Positions 10,001-16,940 of a stretch of DNA of 28,848 bases are shown here, piece by piece. Origin of the DNA: Mariaggregatimicrobium sp964498785. GTDB taxonomy: Bacteria > Zhuqueibacterota > Zhuqueibacteria > Thermofontimicrobiales > Thiofontviventaceae. The stretch lies in the NCBI GenBank assembly GCA_964498785.1, contig CAZCJL010000089.1:1-28848 (forward strand), given 5' to 3'. Made by a program: the position numbers and the translations under genes. The notes below the pieces were generated by a model. It did not search any database, was not told the origin of the DNA, and saw only the letters and a list, made by a program, of their open reading frames with translations. The number at the start of each line of letters is the position of its first letter. Position 1 is the stretch's first letter.

Positions 10001-10265
10001 TGAAAAAGTTGTTTATAATGAAAATGAACAACGGATTTATATCAACAACGAAAAGTATTTTGAAGGGATTGCGCCGGAAGTCTGGAATTATCACATCGGC
10101 GGCTATCAGGTTTTACAGAAATATCTGAAAGCCCGTAAAGGCAGAAACATGGACGATGCGCCGCGTTATTGTCGCATTGTAACTGCGTTAAGTAAAACAA
10201 TTGAAATTCAAGAACAGATAGACGAAATATATCCTGAAGTTGAGAAAAGACTTATTCAATTTTAA
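7092..10265 (+). CDS. Type ISP-like single-chain restriction-modification enzyme lacking the helicase
   Basis: This 1057-residue enzyme carries cutting, methylation and target recognition in one chain. The N-terminus has a PD-(D/E)xK nuclease core: GNPDF with D61, then EAK with E76 and K78. A helical spacer leads to an N6-adenine methyltransferase: RRGVYYTPESVV, motif I DPAGGT from D369, and motif IV NPPY at 490-493. The C-terminal third (HPILYRPFDIRYTYYTGRSR onward) matches the target-recognition/C-terminal domain of type ISP enzymes. Classic ISP enzymes such as LlaGI are ~1500 residues with a superfamily-2 helicase between nuclease and methylase. That block and any Walker A are absent, so it may cut near its site like a type IIG enzyme. 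Start: TTG at 7092, preceded by AAGGA; no in-frame ATG fits better. It is flanked on both sides by the 134-bp direct repeats. No separate methylase or specificity gene is nearby. Confidence 0.87.
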   Translation: MKKLLEQYLKNLTETLKRGDAREESYYKHLDELVKQYANIQKIKNIDVTILPKKTEAGNPDFRIWDGKNHITGYIEAKDPSISNLDYIEGTEQLERYLSTFPNVILTNFYEFRLYRDGQRIAKAMIGRPAIAKKLQTTPPLENIEHFKELFDLFFSFSLPKVQTARSLAIELAKRTRFLCDEVISEEMEEKGSRGHKQIIGFYEAFKKYLIATLTKNQFADLYAQTITYGLFAARTRVPHGRDEFSRRLAFDYIPHTIGILRDVFRFISLEEPPKSLQIIVDDIAEILNVADANKILHEYQRTGKGRDPIIHFYETFLANYDPEIRERRGVYYTPESVVGYIVRSIHSLLKSHFNLADGLASEEVKLLDPAGGTLTFPAEAIRIAADEFKAKYGTGGLHRWIKKHILANFHSFELMMASYAIGHLKIGFIFEELGYKMADDERFKLYLTNTLEMEEIEQIAMPFYRSLSEESHLAGIVKKEQPVLVILGNPPYSGISANINEWTERLLKEDIDGTQSYYKVDGLPLGEKNPKWLQDDYVKFLRFAQWKIQISGYGIVGMITNHSYLDNPTFRGMRQSLMKTFDEIYILDLHGNSLKKETAPDGGKDENVFDIRQGVAIVLFIKNKYPKESQVFHADLFGLRAVKYNWLDNTDFQKENYVKIVPQSPYYFLIKRDTEKIKQYLDWKQINEIFPVNSVGIVTARDKLTIQWSAHEMWNTILNFSRLEPELARQTYELGKDVRDWKVSFAQKDLKESGPEKDRIHPILYRPFDIRYTYYTGRSRGFQCRPRPKVMRHMKTGVNLGLITHKREELSGPWSHAFITSFITEHGVLSSKTTNYHFPLYLYPIEHKKENRRSGGTMMMVFDNTETYGKKPNIALAVFDKLAVAYGTTPSPEDILYYIYGVFYSNIYRATYAGFLKIDFPRVPFTANDGLFKKMGDLGKQLGDLHLLKSPALDQPVAKYQGPGKNDRVEKVVYNENEQRIYINNEKYFEGIAPEVWNYHIGGYQVLQKYLKARKGRNMDDAPRYCRIVTALSKTIEIQEQIDEIYPEVEKRLIQF

Positions 10266-10302
10266 AATTGAGAGAAAATTGAAAAAAGAACAACCGGTAA
10301 TA

Positions 10303-10396
10303 ACAGATAAAAAATATCCTGTTTTCTTTCCTCTTCCAACATGGCTCCAAATTCTACGAACTGCTTATCACCGGAGAATACCAATTTTTTATCTGT
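10303..10396. repeat. 13-bp inverted repeat downstream of the restriction gene
   Basis: ACAGATAAAAAAT (10303-10315) is the exact reverse complement of ATTTTTTATCTGT (10384-10396), with a 68-bp interval. It could form a long-range fold in the 3' end of the restriction transcript, but lacks the compact loop of an intrinsic terminator. The arms overlap the decayed PIN-like reading frame, so it may be fortuitous. Confidence 0.45.
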
Positions 10397-10507
10397 GAAT
10401 TAACTCTGGTGGAATTATTTAACCATAACAGAACTATCAATCCTCACGTATTCAATAAAATTAAGAATCTCTGTCGAACTTTTGGAAACAGATTGCCTGT
10501 ATATTAA
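10304..10507 (+). pseudogene. Decayed PIN-domain-like fragment overlapping the right direct repeat
   Basis: An open stretch of 67 codons without a usable start codon encodes KFYELLITGEYQFF followed by ICELTLVELFNH. The pattern of a loop, a hydrophobic strand and then a conserved E in (T/L)LVEL is what PIN-type toxins show after their first acidic strand. The expected N-terminal LDTN segment and the later acidic motif are missing, so the gene would be dead. Its second half runs into the 134-bp repeat. In the left repeat copy the same frame is interrupted by a stop, so at least part of the repeat may descend from this gene. Assignment is by eye and tentative. Confidence 0.35.
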
Positions 10508-10550
10508 AATAATTATTTTGGTTGACATTTTAAAATTTGTTTCTTACATT
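10417..10550 (+). repeat. Right copy of 134-bp direct repeat flanking the restriction gene
   Basis: This is the partner of 6844-6977, in the same orientation, gapless, about 120 of 134 positions identical. It starts at ATTTAACC and ends with TTTCTTACATT. Beyond both edges the two copies lose similarity at once, so the borders are sharp. It lies between the restriction gene and the RHS gene. Recombination between the copies would delete 3573 bp: one repeat copy plus the whole restriction gene. Confidence 0.9.
10522..10550 (+). promoter_or_regulatory. Promoter inside the right repeat, probably for the RHS gene
   Basis: TTGACA (10522-10527), 17 bp, TACATT (10545-10550), identical in hexamers and spacing to the copy upstream of the restriction gene. 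The leader to the RHS start would be about 207 nt. If both are active, the two genes share a promoter type and perhaps a regulator. Confidence 0.45.
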
Positions 10551-10763
10551 ATTTTAACAAACATTCCTGCCATGATACGCAAATTTTCGCTTGTTCTTTA
10601 AATACATCATCCGTGTTTTCATCTTATAAACATATAATCACCAGCGCTATTAAGCAATGGTTGATTTTGCTGTGGATCATATTTTCATTTTTACTTTGTT
10701 CTATATTCTTCGCATAAATTTAATTTTCAAAAAATCAAAGCCGACGGGCTCCGGGAGGTTCAG

Positions 10764-13700
10764 ATGAAGATTTCACAGACATTATGTATCACGTTTTTCG
10801 TGATGGTTTTCATAACAATTGCCACAATTCCAACTATCAGTCAGACATTAGCCTGGCGAAACCAATTCGATGATCTGGGGCGAATTGTAAAAAGCATCGA
10901 TCCGGCCGGACGGGTAACCAGTTACAGTTATACCAAGTCTGCAAACGGAAATCCGGAACGCATAGAGATGAAACCGCCCCAAAGCTCTCCTGTCATCTGG
11001 CAGTACAATAGCGAGGGGCAACTTGCAACAATGAAAGATGGCGCAGGTGAGGTGGTCTATGATTACGATAAAAGTGGTCGATTAACTGCGATTGACCGCA
11101 CAGAAACTCCGACCATCCGCTACGACTATGATGACGCCGACCGCATTGTTGAACTACAGGTTGGTGATTTCTACCGCGTCACTTATACGTATGATTTTCT
11201 GGGACGGATCGCGGCAATCGGAACTCCCGCGGGAGAAATTCTTTATGAATACCAAACAGGACAGGGATTGGTGATACGTTCCTTGCCAAATGGAGTCCGG
11301 ACGTTTTGGAAACGGCAGGTAAACGGAGAGTTGCAGGAAATCACGCATGGTTATTTTGAAAATCCGGACGATCAAACGTATGCCCTTTTTGCCAAATACA
11401 ATTATTCACATACCCCGGATGGTCGCATTTCAGCGATCAGGGAGCAGTCAGTGCGGGGCGAGCATTTATATCGATACGAATACGATTCGATGGGCCGCTT
11501 GACTCGCGCAACCGATCCGGGATTCAGGGAATACAGTTATGAATACGATAACGTTGGCAACCGTGTGCGGGCAACAGCGACGGGGCGTTCTGATCAGGTA
11601 TGTGCGTATGATTGGGCCGGGAGGTTGATGAGTGTGGATGGGAATGAATGTCGCCATGACGCAGCGGGAAATCTAACCACAATCGCTTCAGCGACGTCAA
11701 AAATGGACTTTCTATTCGATGATGCCTGCCTTTTAACCAATATGAACAATAACGTTTTTTATAAATATGATGGTAACGGCACACTTATCGAGCGTCAGTC
11801 TGGCGGCGAACGAATTCATTTTATTAATGATCCTTTTTCGGATTTTTGGCAGCCACTGGTAATGGAAAACAACGTCAAAGGAAGGACGCTCATCATCTGG
11901 GATCGAAACGCGCCATTGATCATCATTAAAGACGGCGAACCGGAATATGTGTTAACAGATCATCTCGGTTCTGCCCGCTTAATCGTCGATGGTTCGGGGA
12001 ATGTATTGAAGACGTTTGATTATGATCCATTCGGCTTGAGAGAAAACAGAATGCTCGGAGATGATCTCATTCCGGGGTTTGCCGGATTATTTTTCGACCC
12101 GCAGACAAAACTATATTTAACCAAAGCGCGTGCTTACAATCCACAATTCGGGCACTTTTTACAAACCGAGCCGCAGCTTCAGATTCCAACTGGTTCTCAG
12201 CAAGAATTGTCTCTTTATGCATATTGTGGAAATGATCCGGTTAATTATGTTGATTTGAATGGAGCTTTCCCATTTTGGCTTGGCGGCTTTGTAATGTGGA
12301 CTTATCCATTTTCCCATTTGAATTCAATTGAAATTGATTACATTGGAGAATTGACAAATATTTATGGAATAGGCACAAATTGGGGAGGAAAACATCGTTC
12401 GGGTGGGGTTTTCAGTCGGACTAAAGATATATTTGGAGAATATCCGCTTGGAGATCCAAGTGTTCAGCCGAATAGCCTGCGAGATAAATTTTATAGGAGG
12501 CATGATATTCAATCTTTTATTGATGCACATTACAAAAAAGATGACATAGTCAACGTGGGTGATAAAGAAAATCCGGAATATTTTATTTCGAATGGCTACT
12601 CAAGTAGTTTTCTTAACACACCAAATAAGCAACTCTATCGTGATGAAATAGGTTATAGTATTCCAATTATTCGTACTATACAAACTTTTTCTGATTACAG
12701 AGGATTACGAAAACTTCCAAGTAATTATTCGGAATCGGATGTTATAATTTTGGATCGAAATAATCCGGCGAATTGGACTCGAGAGCTTCCAGGCAATGAA
12801 TCTCAGTATGATTTGTCTCAACAATATCTTAAAAGCCAACCAATTTCTAATCAATCGGAAACTGAGTGGTCAAAGAACAGAGCAGATAGACGTAGACGTT
12901 CTGAATATATTATAGCTTCCTCGAATTCCAATTATTTTGGCGGAGGACCACCACCGCCACCACCTCCTCCCTCCCCCGTCGGTGGCGTGTACCTCGGCGG
13001 ATCGGGGCAACTCATCGAAGGCCTGGGCGCAATGAAGGGCGTGCGGATCGATGATAACGGGAATTTGTTTCTCATCAGTGAGGAGCAGGGCGATATTAAA
13101 TTGCCACCACTGCGGCTGGATGATGTGGTCACTATTTTCCGTTCTGTTTATCTTTACGGCGAGGGACCGACCGTGACAATCGATCCAAATCCGGAGGATC
13201 CTGAAAATTCCGCGATGATTATCCGGCACAGTGAGGCGACCGATGGAACGTACGTCGGCTGGGTGCTTTATCAAGCCGACCGCCTGATGAAAAGCTACAC
13301 CCAGGGTGTGGATAATATCACCGAAGAGCACATCACCAGCCGGGTTCAGGGTTATACTGACGTGGTGAACACTATTTATTTCGGCGCGGGAAATCCGATA
13401 GAGAGTCAGCAAGAGGGCATCTGGGAGCGATTCTGGATTGTACCGGCAGAATCACGCCGTTTCGAGGGCGCCCGCCGTGAGTTAACGCTGTTCGACGTCC
13501 CGTTAAAAGTGCAGACTCAGAAAATGAAATGGGAAGAAGGCCAGTTAATTGATGATTCCACCGGCGTATCATCACCCGGCGCGCTGGCGTTCACGTCGTG
13601 GTTCACGGCAAATTATGACTCTATTTCCGCGGAGCAATTCCTCACACCACCGCCTGAGTCAGGCATCACTCATCCGGTTCCCGTTTTTTCAGAATTACGG

Positions 13701-15935
13701 CGCATTGCACTGATGACAGCAATCGCGGAAAAGCTGCGTGATCAGGATGTGCCCATGCCATTCTGGATGTACGATTATGAGGTTCAGCCGGTACCGTTTG
13801 ATAAATTTACCCCCGGCCTTGAAGTCACCTGGCGCCGGACAAATGGCAATATAGTTGAAACTGCCCGTATATTTGGCGGTGTGCAGCTTTCGGCAGATAG
13901 TAAGGCAGTAAAGACATACACCACAACCCGTGATGTAGCGACTGCGCCCCCGACAATTCAAATGGAGTTAGACCGGAGTATTCAACTGGCGACAAAGCTG
14001 GAACAGGCAGTTACGAATGTGGTTTCACCGCACGCTGAGATACCCTTAACCATCCGACAATTTGAAATCGACGATAACGAATATCAGGCAGTATCAGTTC
14101 CCGGCGCCGACACGAAAGAATTACGCCCCTGCCGTCTCGACGAAATCGATATGATCGTCCCGGGCGATGGCGGTAGTGACCTTCGACTCACGCGCATCTA
14201 TAATTCATTTTTTAATCCAAAAGGTCCGTGGGGCAATGGCTGGACGCTCGATCTTCCTCGTCTGGTCGAAATTCGGGTTCCGGTCGACCGCACAAACGGA
14301 AGCTCTGCCTACACGTTGGGCTATGAACTCATCACCCCGTTGAATAGCCAACGCGCCCGCTTCCTGAATAAAATTCCGGTGCTCAGTTTCCGCAATCCAA
14401 AAGCGCCGGATATGGACGCGAACAGTCTGTTTCAAAACATGGTTGAGGTGAAGCCTGAATTCTTCCAAAATATTACTACCCGTTTGCTGGTGCTAAAAAA
14501 CGGTCAGGAGTGGTATTTCACGTTGCACGGAGACCTGGTTGCTTTGAAGGATGGCCCGCAGACCACGATTTACGAACGAAGCGTGAATGGAGATGTAAGC
14601 CGAATCGTCAGCCTGACAGGCGGTCAGCCTGTTGGTGAAATCGCGCTTGAATACGATGCGAACAGAAAATTGCGGAAGGCAATTGGAAAGTCGCTCGGTA
14701 CACTGCAATCCCGGCCAACAGAAATCACATACAGCTATGATGACGCCGCGCGTTTGATTGGCGTCACCTCGGACGACGGCACGCTGGGTTACCGTTACGA
14801 GAACTCCTTTATTTCCGGGATCACCTGGCAGGATCAGGGGAGCAGTCGTCCGCCGGAAACCCTTCGCAGTTTTACATATAATGAACAGGGACAATTGCTT
14901 GCTGAAATGGCCGAAAGTCTTTCTATCATTCACTCGGTTACTCGCACACCGAACGGTTTGATTGCTTCCACACAGATAAAGCCGGGTAATGATGAAGATT
15001 TTGGTTCCCGGTCCATAACACAGTACGATCAGCGAATGCGTCCGGTAACAACAATTTCTCCTGATGGGGATAGTACGCTGTGGACCTATCCTGAAACAGG
15101 TGGTGTTGAAATGACCATTAAAACAGCGGCTCAAACAGTTAAAGTCATTGATTCGCCAGACATGAAACAGCGGTCAGTCGAGAAAAACGGCGCTCCCTAT
15201 ATCACGGCGCGATATGATAATGGCGGGCGGCTGGCGAACTTGTCGAAATTCGGTCGTAACGTGTTAACCCAGCAATGGCGTCAGGATGGTCAGCTTGCCA
15301 GGGTCAAAACTCCGGCTCAGGGAACTTCACTCCAATACGACGGTCAGGGGATGCTCTCCTCTGTCGTGTTGCATCCTTCCGATGCGACCCAAAATACTGC
15401 GGAATGGAAGCAAACAAAAGTGGATCGCAACCGCCGTCCCGTTGAAGTCACCGATTACACAGGACTGCATATCCGGTTGAACTACGATGCATCAGGGCAA
15501 CCTGTGTCTGTGGTTCAGCAGACGCCGGATGGAAACTATTACGGTTATACTATCAAACGCGATGCGCAGGGTCGGATCGATACTGTCAAATCGTCATGGG
15601 CTAACACCATTTATAATTATGACGGTGAGGGAAATCTCCATGAAATCGTAACCACTCGCGGAGACAAGTCTTCTTCTGTTCAGCTTTCAGATGGGCGTAT
15701 CAATGCAATGACAGGATTTGATAACAGAGAAACTATATTCGAGTATCACCAGAACGGAAATGTAGCCGGGATGCCACAATCCATCCAGTGTGCAAACGGA
15801 TTACCGCTCAATTACGAATACGATACGGAAGGACGCATGGCAGCCGTCAAAGTTGGCGCCGATCGTTTCGTCAGGCTTGAATATAATTCACAGGGACGAA
15901 TGATTACCTATGCGTGGGAACCAACAAAAAGATAA
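10764..15935 (+). CDS. Secreted RHS/YD-repeat protein with permuted domain order
   Basis: This 1723-residue protein begins with a signal peptide (hydrophobic core ITFFVMVFITIATI), then YD repeats (about 30-390: YDYDKSGRLTAI, YEYDSMGRLTRA and others). Next is an RHS core at about 396-500 (VLTDHLGSARLIVD, FDYDPFGLRE, ARAYNPQFGHFLQTEPQ, YCGNDPVNYVDLNG). Normally a toxin tip follows and the gene ends. Here a tip-like segment (~500-725) leads to a proline tract (GGGPPPPPPPPSP). Then comes a new N-terminal-type module with a LPPLRLDDVV segment of uncertain family, and the RHS entry motif LRLTRIYNSFF...GPWGNGW at ~1140. More YD repeats follow to an abrupt end (ITYAWEPTKR) with no second core. The order is therefore circularly permuted relative to ordinary RHS proteins. 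Start: GGGAGG at 10753-10758, 5 nt before the ATG. RHS proteins form a shell that encloses and delivers a toxic tip. No immunity gene is recognised next to it. Confidence 0.85.
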   Translation: MKISQTLCITFFVMVFITIATIPTISQTLAWRNQFDDLGRIVKSIDPAGRVTSYSYTKSANGNPERIEMKPPQSSPVIWQYNSEGQLATMKDGAGEVVYDYDKSGRLTAIDRTETPTIRYDYDDADRIVELQVGDFYRVTYTYDFLGRIAAIGTPAGEILYEYQTGQGLVIRSLPNGVRTFWKRQVNGELQEITHGYFENPDDQTYALFAKYNYSHTPDGRISAIREQSVRGEHLYRYEYDSMGRLTRATDPGFREYSYEYDNVGNRVRATATGRSDQVCAYDWAGRLMSVDGNECRHDAAGNLTTIASATSKMDFLFDDACLLTNMNNNVFYKYDGNGTLIERQSGGERIHFINDPFSDFWQPLVMENNVKGRTLIIWDRNAPLIIIKDGEPEYVLTDHLGSARLIVDGSGNVLKTFDYDPFGLRENRMLGDDLIPGFAGLFFDPQTKLYLTKARAYNPQFGHFLQTEPQLQIPTGSQQELSLYAYCGNDPVNYVDLNGAFPFWLGGFVMWTYPFSHLNSIEIDYIGELTNIYGIGTNWGGKHRSGGVFSRTKDIFGEYPLGDPSVQPNSLRDKFYRRHDIQSFIDAHYKKDDIVNVGDKENPEYFISNGYSSSFLNTPNKQLYRDEIGYSIPIIRTIQTFSDYRGLRKLPSNYSESDVIILDRNNPANWTRELPGNESQYDLSQQYLKSQPISNQSETEWSKNRADRRRRSEYIIASSNSNYFGGGPPPPPPPPSPVGGVYLGGSGQLIEGLGAMKGVRIDDNGNLFLISEEQGDIKLPPLRLDDVVTIFRSVYLYGEGPTVTIDPNPEDPENSAMIIRHSEATDGTYVGWVLYQADRLMKSYTQGVDNITEEHITSRVQGYTDVVNTIYFGAGNPIESQQEGIWERFWIVPAESRRFEGARRELTLFDVPLKVQTQKMKWEEGQLIDDSTGVSSPGALAFTSWFTANYDSISAEQFLTPPPESGITHPVPVFSELRRIALMTAIAEKLRDQDVPMPFWMYDYEVQPVPFDKFTPGLEVTWRRTNGNIVETARIFGGVQLSADSKAVKTYTTTRDVATAPPTIQMELDRSIQLATKLEQAVTNVVSPHAEIPLTIRQFEIDDNEYQAVSVPGADTKELRPCRLDEIDMIVPGDGGSDLRLTRIYNSFFNPKGPWGNGWTLDLPRLVEIRVPVDRTNGSSAYTLGYELITPLNSQRARFLNKIPVLSFRNPKAPDMDANSLFQNMVEVKPEFFQNITTRLLVLKNGQEWYFTLHGDLVALKDGPQTTIYERSVNGDVSRIVSLTGGQPVGEIALEYDANRKLRKAIGKSLGTLQSRPTEITYSYDDAARLIGVTSDDGTLGYRYENSFISGITWQDQGSSRPPETLRSFTYNEQGQLLAEMAESLSIIHSVTRTPNGLIASTQIKPGNDEDFGSRSITQYDQRMRPVTTISPDGDSTLWTYPETGGVEMTIKTAAQTVKVIDSPDMKQRSVEKNGAPYITARYDNGGRLANLSKFGRNVLTQQWRQDGQLARVKTPAQGTSLQYDGQGMLSSVVLHPSDATQNTAEWKQTKVDRNRRPVEVTDYTGLHIRLNYDASGQPVSVVQQTPDGNYYGYTIKRDAQGRIDTVKSSWANTIYNYDGEGNLHEIVTTRGDKSSSVQLSDGRINAMTGFDNRETIFEYHQNGNVAGMPQSIQCANGLPLNYEYDTEGRMAAVKVGADRFVRLEYNSQGRMITYAWEPTKR

Positions 15936-16073
15936 CGAGATAGCCGATCTGCAGAAAATGAACTTAAGATGGATACACTATTTTTGATCAAAATAAATAA
16001 CTTGTATCTTTCAAATTTTTGTTTATATTTTATTCCATAATATGCATTTTCAGAAACAGAGGAAATTTTAAAA

Positions 16074-16529
16074 TTGGAAACCGAACTCGTCTACACATTC
16101 AAAGTAAAACTAAAATTTGCCAAGAAAATCTGGCGGAAAATTGCAATAAGAGGCGACCAGACATTGGAAGACCTGCATCATGCAATTTTTAGAGCATTCG
16201 ATCGGTATGATGAGCACCTGTATGCGTTCTACAAAACGAGGAATGTGAATTCAACTTCTCAAACAAGGCTAAAAAACGTCCCGCAATATACGAATGCAAT
16301 CGCATTGGACGGTTTTTCATCAAATACTTATGATGCTGCAAAGACTCCGATCTCTTCTTTGAAGATGAAAGAAAGAAGCACGCTGGAATATCTGTTCGAT
16401 TTCGGAGATGAGTGGTGGCATATTTTGGAATTGGAAAGTATGTCGGAAAGGAAAACAGGCGCTGCCAAATATCCGGAAATCATTGAGAAGAAAGGGAAAT
16501 CGCCAGATCAGTATCCTGAATATGAATAA
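16074..16529 (+). CDS. Plasmid pRiA4b ORF-3 family protein
   Basis: A 151-residue protein matching the pRiA4b ORF-3 family. The opening VYTFKVKLKFAKKIWRKIAI, then QTLEDLHHAIFRAFDRYDEHLYAF, and YLFDFGDEWWHILELE are the family's hallmark segments. The ending YPEIIEKKGKSPDQYPEYE is the natural end of the short variant, so it is not truncated. The biochemical role of the family is not established. The start codon is TTG: a stop lies in frame upstream (16038-16040), no in-frame ATG comes before the conserved region, and AGAGGA sits about 10 nt upstream. It follows the RHS gene by 138 bp. Its position after an RHS gene is where an immunity gene would be, but nothing in the family supports that role. 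Confidence 0.8.
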   Translation: METELVYTFKVKLKFAKKIWRKIAIRGDQTLEDLHHAIFRAFDRYDEHLYAFYKTRNVNSTSQTRLKNVPQYTNAIALDGFSSNTYDAAKTPISSLKMKERSTLEYLFDFGDEWWHILELESMSERKTGAAKYPEIIEKKGKSPDQYPEYE

Positions 16530-16558
16530 CAACGATGCTATTCATTGAAATTGGTATC

Positions 16559-16790
16559 CTACAGATAGTTATCGCGCAGCTCTTTGGCTGTGGTATTGTC
16601 TTCTACGCTCAACATCCCGGACAATTCTTTCACAGTTGGCGTAATAAGAAAGTCGTCTTTTTCTTCGGCTTTTGTAAGAGAAATAAAATAGTTCTCTACG
16701 AGCGAAGAAAGACTAACTTCGTTTTTTGGGGCAAATTTTTAGCCTCTTTATGGTCGTTTCATCTAATTTCAATGCTAATTTTGTGTTCAT
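16559..16790 (-). pseudogene. Frameshifted DUF6364-type antitoxin pseudogene
   Basis: Read on the minus strand from the ATG at 16790, the frame gives MNTKLALKLDETTIKRLK and then stops at 16715-16713. Shifting by one base at that point restores SLSSLVENYFISLTKAEE, DFLITPTVKELSGML and an end at 16559. Together these match the DUF6364 antitoxin pattern: an N-terminal ribbon-helix-helix TKLTLKLDE segment, RSLSKLVENYF, then ISPTVKELSG. The segment before the shift also looks a few residues short. No partner toxin follows. The gene is thus a relic of a toxin-antitoxin module, and the 85-codon ORF on the opposite strand here is a shadow. Confidence 0.75.
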
Positions 16791-16856
16791 AATATTTTTC
16801 TCATCCGTATGCTTTTACTCACTAATACATACAAATAATGGTAAATGCAATTGCTT

Positions 16857-16885
16857 TTGACAATCGATTTCAAATTCATTCTAAA
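16857..16885 (+). promoter_or_regulatory. Candidate promoter of the fucosidase gene
   Basis: TTGACA at 16857-16862 with 17 bp to TCTAAA at 16880-16885. The -35 is perfect and the -10 matches 4 of 6. The leader would be about 50 nt to the ATG at 16941. Confidence 0.4.
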
Positions 16886-16940
16886 ATAATATCACTATGA
16901 ACAATATCACAAAAAGGCGACATCAAAAGCCGGGGAAACA

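Noticed and set aside
10257..10270. 14-bp palindrome CAATTTTAAAATTG at the restriction gene stop codon
   Set aside because: Pure AT core without GC stem or T-tract; too weak for a terminator and common in AT-rich DNA.
12945..12980. Proline-rich GGGPPPPPPPPSP tract considered as a frameshift or assembly error
   Set aside because: The reading frame is open and protein-like on both sides, and the codons are varied proline codons rather than a homopolymer slip; kept as a junction to verify, not as an error.
16074..16529. pRiA4b ORF-3-like gene as immunity partner of the RHS tip
   Set aside because: Its family is widespread without RHS genes and the tip is not at the RHS C-terminus; only position supports it.
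16535..16792. 85-codon plus-strand ORF rich in Phe and Ile
   Set aside because: It is the complement of the DUF6364 pseudogene on the minus strand and has no ribosome binding site or family match.
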